The notes under the pieces are model-generated. The model made no database searches. It worked only from the letters and a program-made list of their open reading frames with translations, and was not told the origin of the DNA. The position numbers and the translations under genes were made by a program. From the NCBI RefSeq assembly GCF_019443285.1, contig NZ_CP080327.1, forward strand, positions 1,732,001 to 1,796,000: a stretch of 64,000 nt of DNA, given 5' to 3'. The DNA is from Aquisediminimonas profunda (GTDB taxonomy: Bacteria; Pseudomonadota; Alphaproteobacteria; Sphingomonadales; Sphingomonadaceae). Shown here piece by piece: positions 60,593-64,000 of the stretch (positions within the stretch are counted from its first letter, which is position 1; each line of letters begins with the position of its first letter).

Positions 60593-61041
60593 CAGAGTGC
60601 TTTCGGTTCCTCATCGCCTGCTGCAACGACGGCAGCCTCCGTCTCCAGCTTCTGCCCGCTTGCCATTGTAAATGTCAGCGTCATCTTGCCTCCCGGCAGC
60701 GCCTGTGGCGAGATGTCGAACAGCATGACATGCTTGCCACCGCTGGTAAAAGCGACTTCGCCCTTGGCCGGAACGGCAAGCCCCCCTTCGATTGCCGCCA
60801 TCTTCATGACGCCGCCATCCATCGACATGTCATGCATTTCAGCCCGGATAGCCTGGGGCGAACCGACGGCCATCAGCCGATCTTCGACTGCACCGCCGTG
60901 GATCGTGAAATAGGCCGCACCAGGCCGTCCGGCGACGGCAGGCAGGCGCACCCAGGCGCTATCCACGCTCGCAGCCTTCGGCGCCGACTGCTGGCAGGCT
61001 GCAAGCGCAAGTATTACTGACATCGCTGCAAAAGGGCGCAT
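60592..61041 (-). CDS. PCu(A)C-type periplasmic copper chaperone
   Basis: This 149-residue protein has a signal peptide with a lipobox-like end (MRPFAAMSVILALAAC, Cys16). The Cu(I) site of PCu(A)C proteins is present: RAEMHDMSMDGGVMKM and, later, GGKHVMLFDI, supplying Met and His ligands. It delivers copper to cytochrome oxidase. AAGGAG precedes the ATG at 61041. It is the first gene of a pair with the HExxH protein. Confidence 0.9.
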   Translation of the reverse strand: MRPFAAMSVILALAACQQSAPKAASVDSAWVRLPAVAGRPGAAYFTIHGGAVEDRLMAVGSPQAIRAEMHDMSMDGGVMKMAAIEGGLAVPAKGEVAFTSGGKHVMLFDISPQALPGGKMTLTFTMASGQKLETEAAVVAAGDEEPKAL

Positions 61042-61087
61042 TGCGTATCTCCTTGAAATTGAATCGCTCAACTAATCGTCTCAAAAC

Positions 61088-61118
61088 CTTGCGACAAGCA
61101 AATCGACACCTATATCGC
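61088..61118 (+). promoter_or_regulatory. Heat-shock (RpoH) type promoter of dnaK
   Basis: CTTG (61088-61091), a 17-base spacer and CCTATAT (61109-61115) match the alphaproteobacterial sigma-32 pattern CTTG-N17-18-CYTATNT. It lies about 75-105 bases before the dnaK ATG. This is what dnaKJ regulation predicts; the transcription start is not shown. Confidence 0.6.
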
Positions 61119-61194
61119 ACTTCGAACCACGGGTCTTACCGTGCCTTGCGGGCGGTACCGGGCCTAGTCTGCTTGAATGGAATGAGGGATTGAA

Positions 61195-63090
61195 ATGGGA
61201 AAAGTGATCGGGATCGATCTGGGCACCACAAACAGCTGCGTCGCAGTGATGGAAGGCGGCAAGCCCAAGGTTATTGAAAATGCCGAAGGTGCACGCACGA
61301 CGCCGTCGATCGTGGCCTTTGCCAAGGATGGTGAGCGCCTGATCGGCCAGCCTGCGAAGCGCCAGGCCGTCACCAACCCGGAAAACACGATTTTTGCGGT
61401 GAAGCGCCTGATTGGCCGACGCTTTGATGATCCGATGACGAAGAAGGACATGGGCCTTGTCCCCTACGCGATCGTCAAGGGAAAGACTGGCGATGCCTGG
61501 GTCAAGGCTGGCGGAGAAGATTATTCGCCGTCGCAGATCTCTGCCTTCACGCTTCAGAAGATGAAGGAAACCGCCGAGAGCTATCTTGGCGAGACGGTGA
61601 CACAGGCGGTCATCACGGTTCCCGCTTACTTCAACGATGCACAGCGCCAGGCAACCAAGGATGCAGGCCAGATCGCGGGCCTGGAAGTATTGCGTATCAT
61701 CAACGAGCCGACTGCGGCTGCGCTCGCCTACGGCCTTGAAAAGAACGACGGGAAGCTGATTGCCGTCTATGACCTTGGTGGCGGCACGTTCGATATTTCG
61801 GTCCTCGAAATCGGCGATGGCGTGTTCGAAGTGAAGTCGACCAACGGCGACACCTTCCTCGGCGGTGAAGACTTTGACGCGACAATCGTCGAATTCCTTG
61901 CGGCGGAATTCAAGAAGGCCGAAGGCATCGACCTGACGCAAGACAAGCTGGCTCTTCAGCGGCTCAAGGAAGCTGCGGAAAAGGCCAAGATCGAATTGTC
62001 TTCTGCAGCAACGACCGAGGTCAACCTGCCATTCATCACGGCGGATGCTACCGGACCAAAGCACCTTGTTAAGGCAATCACGCGTGCCGACCTTGAAAAG
62101 ATGGTCGAAGGGTTGATCAAACGGACCCTTGATCCTTGCAAAAAGGCATTGGCAGACGCTGGTGTAAAGGCTGCAGACATTGCAGAGGTTGTGCTTGTCG
62201 GTGGGATGACCCGCATGCCGCGTGTTCGCGAAGTCGTGAAGGAATTTTTCGGCAAGGAACCGCACACGGGCGTGAATCCGGACGAAGTCGTGGCTATGGG
62301 CGCTGCCATTCAGGCCGGTGTTTTGCAGGGTGACGTCAAGGATGTCCTCTTGCTTGACGTGACCCCGCTTTCACTCGGTATCGAGACGCTTGGTGGCGTC
62401 TTCACCCGAATGATTGATCGCAACACGACGATCCCGACGAAGAAGAGCCAGGTCTATTCAACTGCCGAAGACAATCAGCAGGCGGTGACGATCCGGGTTT
62501 TCCAGGGTGAACGTGAAATGGCGGCAGACAACAAGATGCTCGGCCAGTTTGATCTGGTTGGCATTCCGCCAGCACCCCGCGGTGTTCCACAGATTGAGGT
62601 GACGTTCGATATCGACGCGAACGGCATTGTTTCCGTCCATGCCAAGGACAAGGGCACCGGCAAGGAACAGCAGATCAAGATCCAGGCCTCAGGCGGATTG
62701 TCGGACGCTGACATCGAACAGATGGTCAAGGATGCAGAACAGTTTGCCGAAGAAGACAAAAAGCGTCGTGAAGCGGCCGAGGCCAAGAACAATGCCGAAA
62801 GTCTGATCCATACAACGGAGCGCCAGCTTTCTGAGCATGGCGACAAGGTGGATGAGGCAACCAGGTCCGAGATTGAGGCTGCAATTGCCGAAGCGAAGAC
62901 CGCGGTTGAAGGCGGCGATGTCGCAGCGATGACCGCGAAGGGTCAGGCTCTTGCCCAGGCAGCAATGAAGCTTGGTCAGGCAATTTATGAGAAGGAACAG
63001 GCAGCTGCTGCCTCACCCGAGGCGGAAGCGCCGAAGGATGAGGATGTGGTTGATGCCGAATTCTCCGAAGTCGACGAGAACAAGGGCTGA
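61195..63090 (+). CDS. dnaK: Hsp70 chaperone DnaK
   Basis: This 631-residue chaperone has an N-terminal ATPase domain ([75 protein letters not shown]). A substrate-binding domain starts near [17 protein letters not shown], and an alpha-helical lid has a charged end, [16 protein letters not shown]. With DnaJ and GrpE it folds and rescues proteins and tunes sigma-32. GAGGG precedes the ATG. dnaJ follows after 50 bases with a hairpin between. Confidence 0.98.
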   Translation: MGKVIGIDLGTTNSCVAVMEGGKPKVIENAEGARTTPSIVAFAKDGERLIGQPAKRQAVTNPENTIFAVKRLIGRRFDDPMTKKDMGLVPYAIVKGKTGDAWVKAGGEDYSPSQISAFTLQKMKETAESYLGETVTQAVITVPAYFNDAQRQATKDAGQIAGLEVLRIINEPTAAALAYGLEKNDGKLIAVYDLGGGTFDISVLEIGDGVFEVKSTNGDTFLGGEDFDATIVEFLAAEFKKAEGIDLTQDKLALQRLKEAAEKAKIELSSAATTEVNLPFITADATGPKHLVKAITRADLEKMVEGLIKRTLDPCKKALADAGVKAADIAEVVLVGGMTRMPRVREVVKEFFGKEPHTGVNPDEVVAMGAAIQAGVLQGDVKDVLLLDVTPLSLGIETLGGVFTRMIDRNTTIPTKKSQVYSTAEDNQQAVTIRVFQGEREMAADNKMLGQFDLVGIPPAPRGVPQIEVTFDIDANGIVSVHAKDKGTGKEQQIKIQASGGLSDADIEQMVKDAEQFAEEDKKRREAAEAKNNAESLIHTTERQLSEHGDKVDEATRSEIEAAIAEAKTAVEGGDVAAMTAKGQALAQAAMKLGQAIYEKEQAAAASPEAEAPKDEDVVDAEFSEVDENKG

Positions 63091-63096
63091 GAAATA

Positions 63097-63121
63097 CTCC
63101 CCGGGGCTGTTCCCCGGGGAG
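63097..63121 (+). terminator. Strong hairpin between dnaK and dnaJ
   Basis: CTCCCCGGGG (63097-63106) pairs perfectly with CCCCGGGGAG (63112-63121) around CTGTT; CATCTTT follows. The T run is weak, so this may be a partial terminator or an mRNA-stabilising 3' end that gives more DnaK than DnaJ. It lies 7 bases after the dnaK stop. Confidence 0.65.
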
Positions 63122-63140
63122 CATCTTTCCGGGGGGTTCC

Positions 63141-64000
63141 ATGTCTCTGCCTGACGACTATTATGAATTGCTGGAGGTCGAACGCACCGCCGATGACGGA
63201 GCGATCAAATCCTCATATCGCAAGCTCGCCATGCGCTACCATCCGGACAAGAATCCCGGATGCAAGGATTCAGAAGCCCGATTCAAGGCAATCAGCGAAG
63301 CTTATGATGTCCTGAAGGACCCTCAGAAGCGCGCCGCCTACAACCAGTATGGCAAGGCCGCATTCCAGAATGGCGGCGGCGCCGGGCCTCAGGATTTTGG
63401 CGGTTTTTCAGATATATTCGACAATATATTTGGTGAATTCATGGGCGGCGGTCGCGGCCGCCAGCGCGGTCCCCAGCGTGGGGCGGACCTGCGCTACGAT
63501 CTTGAAATCACTCTTGAAGACAGTTTTCACGGCAAGGAAACCGAGATCCGTGTCGAAGTTTCAGCCGTCTGCGATCCGTGTGGTGGTTCCGGGGCAAAGC
63601 CCGGGACGTCAGCCAAGACATGCGGGACGTGTGGCGGCCATGGCAAGGTGCGCACGCAGCAAGGCTTCTTTGTGGTTGAGCGGCCTTGCGCCAGTTGCCG
63701 GGGCGCGGGCCAGGTTCTCTCCGATCCCTGCACAACCTGCCGCGGGAGCGGCCGCGTCGACAAGGAAAAAACCCTGAGTGTCAACATCCCGCGCGGTGTT
63801 GATGATGGGACGAGAATTCGCCTTTCGGGCGAAGGCGAGGCTGGTGAACGCGGTGCACCTGCTGGCGATCTCTATATCTTCCTGCATCTTGAGCGCCACC
63901 AGCTCTTTCAGCGCGAAGGAACGACGTTGTTCGCCCGTGCGCCAATCAGTTTCACGACGGCCGCGCTGGGCGGCACCATTACGGTTCCCGGTCTGGATCG
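63141..64000 (+). CDS. dnaJ: Hsp40 co-chaperone DnaJ, 3' end cut by window edge
   Basis: The frame is open from ATG 63141 to the window edge (286 codons). The J domain is [19 protein letters not shown] with HPD at residues 34-36. A Gly/Phe-rich linker follows ([20 protein letters not shown]). The four zinc repeats are [24 protein letters not shown] and CTTCRGSG. The C-terminal substrate domain starts ([20 protein letters not shown]) and runs off the end. It stimulates DnaK ATPase and delivers substrates. Roughly 85-90 residues are probably missing. Confidence 0.96.
   Translation, partial: MSLPDDYYELLEVERTADDGAIKSSYRKLAMRYHPDKNPGCKDSEARFKAISEAYDVLKDPQKRAAYNQYGKAAFQNGGGAGPQDFGGFSDIFDNIFGEFMGGGRGRQRGPQRGADLRYDLEITLEDSFHGKETEIRVEVSAVCDPCGGSGAKPGTSAKTCGTCGGHGKVRTQQGFFVVERPCASCRGAGQVLSDPCTTCRGSGRVDKEKTLSVNIPRGVDDGTRIRLSGEGEAGERGAPAGDLYIFLHLERHQLFQREGTTLFARAPISFTTAALGGTITVPGLD

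Noticed and set aside
61081-62265. 394-codon open frame antisense to dnaK
   Set aside because: Antisense frames opposite dnaK are a well-known artefact of its codon pattern.

Overview
The window looks like a chromosomal segment of a sphingomonad (Alphaproteobacteria, Sphingomonadales). Three things point there. A PEP-CTERM protein carries the tail typical of this group. The F0 ATP synthase genes (atpI-B-E-F'-F) stand apart from any F1 genes. An NDUFA12-type complex I accessory protein and a two-subunit glycyl-tRNA synthetase are present. Genes are tightly packed, often with 1 to 4 base start/stop overlaps. No rRNA, tRNA, CRISPR array, prophage or intact insertion sequence was seen.

Layout: 1-6.7 kb holds single housekeeping genes (NDUFA12-like, PEP-CTERM protein, YqgE/AlgH, peroxiredoxin, AMP nucleosidase, M2 peptidase, TraB/GumN lipoprotein). 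6.8-13.7 kb holds glyQ-glyS, ppdK and a split DUF1214/DUF1254 pair. 13.7-20.9 kb is a Tad/Cpa pilus cluster on the minus strand (cpaA-B-C-D-E-tadB-tadC) that has no cpaF/tadA ATPase and no pilin. 21-24.6 kb holds a hydrolase, an FAD oxidase, a small DUF1508 gene, rnhA and thrB. 24.7-28.3 kb is the ydbH-ynbE-ydbL envelope lipid-transport module. 28.3-33.6 kb is a sulfate import unit (DUF2292, sulfate-binding protein, OprP-like porin, cysT, cysW, short cysA). It lies divergent to the chromate transporter gene chrA. 35.5-38.5 kb carries F0 ATP synthase. 38.5-53.7 kb holds repair and biosynthesis genes (uvrC, recO, leuB, metZ, apaG, ispG), several enzymes, and a chain of two EamA exporters, an acetyltransferase and a chorismate mutase. 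53.7-59.5 kb on the minus strand carries kup, a KdpD-like kinase, a KdpE-like regulator, a hidden 45-residue membrane protein, ppa and an esterase. 59.6-64 kb holds an acetyltransferase, a copper chaperone with a zinc-protease-like protein, then dnaK and the start of dnaJ behind a heat-shock-type promoter.

The most unusual points are as follows. glyS carries about 99 extra residues written in rare codons, plus a peptide that is a translated copy of a palindromic repeat found between genes elsewhere in the window. The same repeat family forms two mutually exclusive hairpins between atpE and atpF'. The Tad cluster lacks its assembly ATPase. kup is joined to a kdpDE-like pair without kdpFABC and has a KdpE-like direct repeat upstream. 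An outer-membrane porin gene sits inside the sulfate ABC transporter unit, whose ATPase is cut short at a shared stop site.
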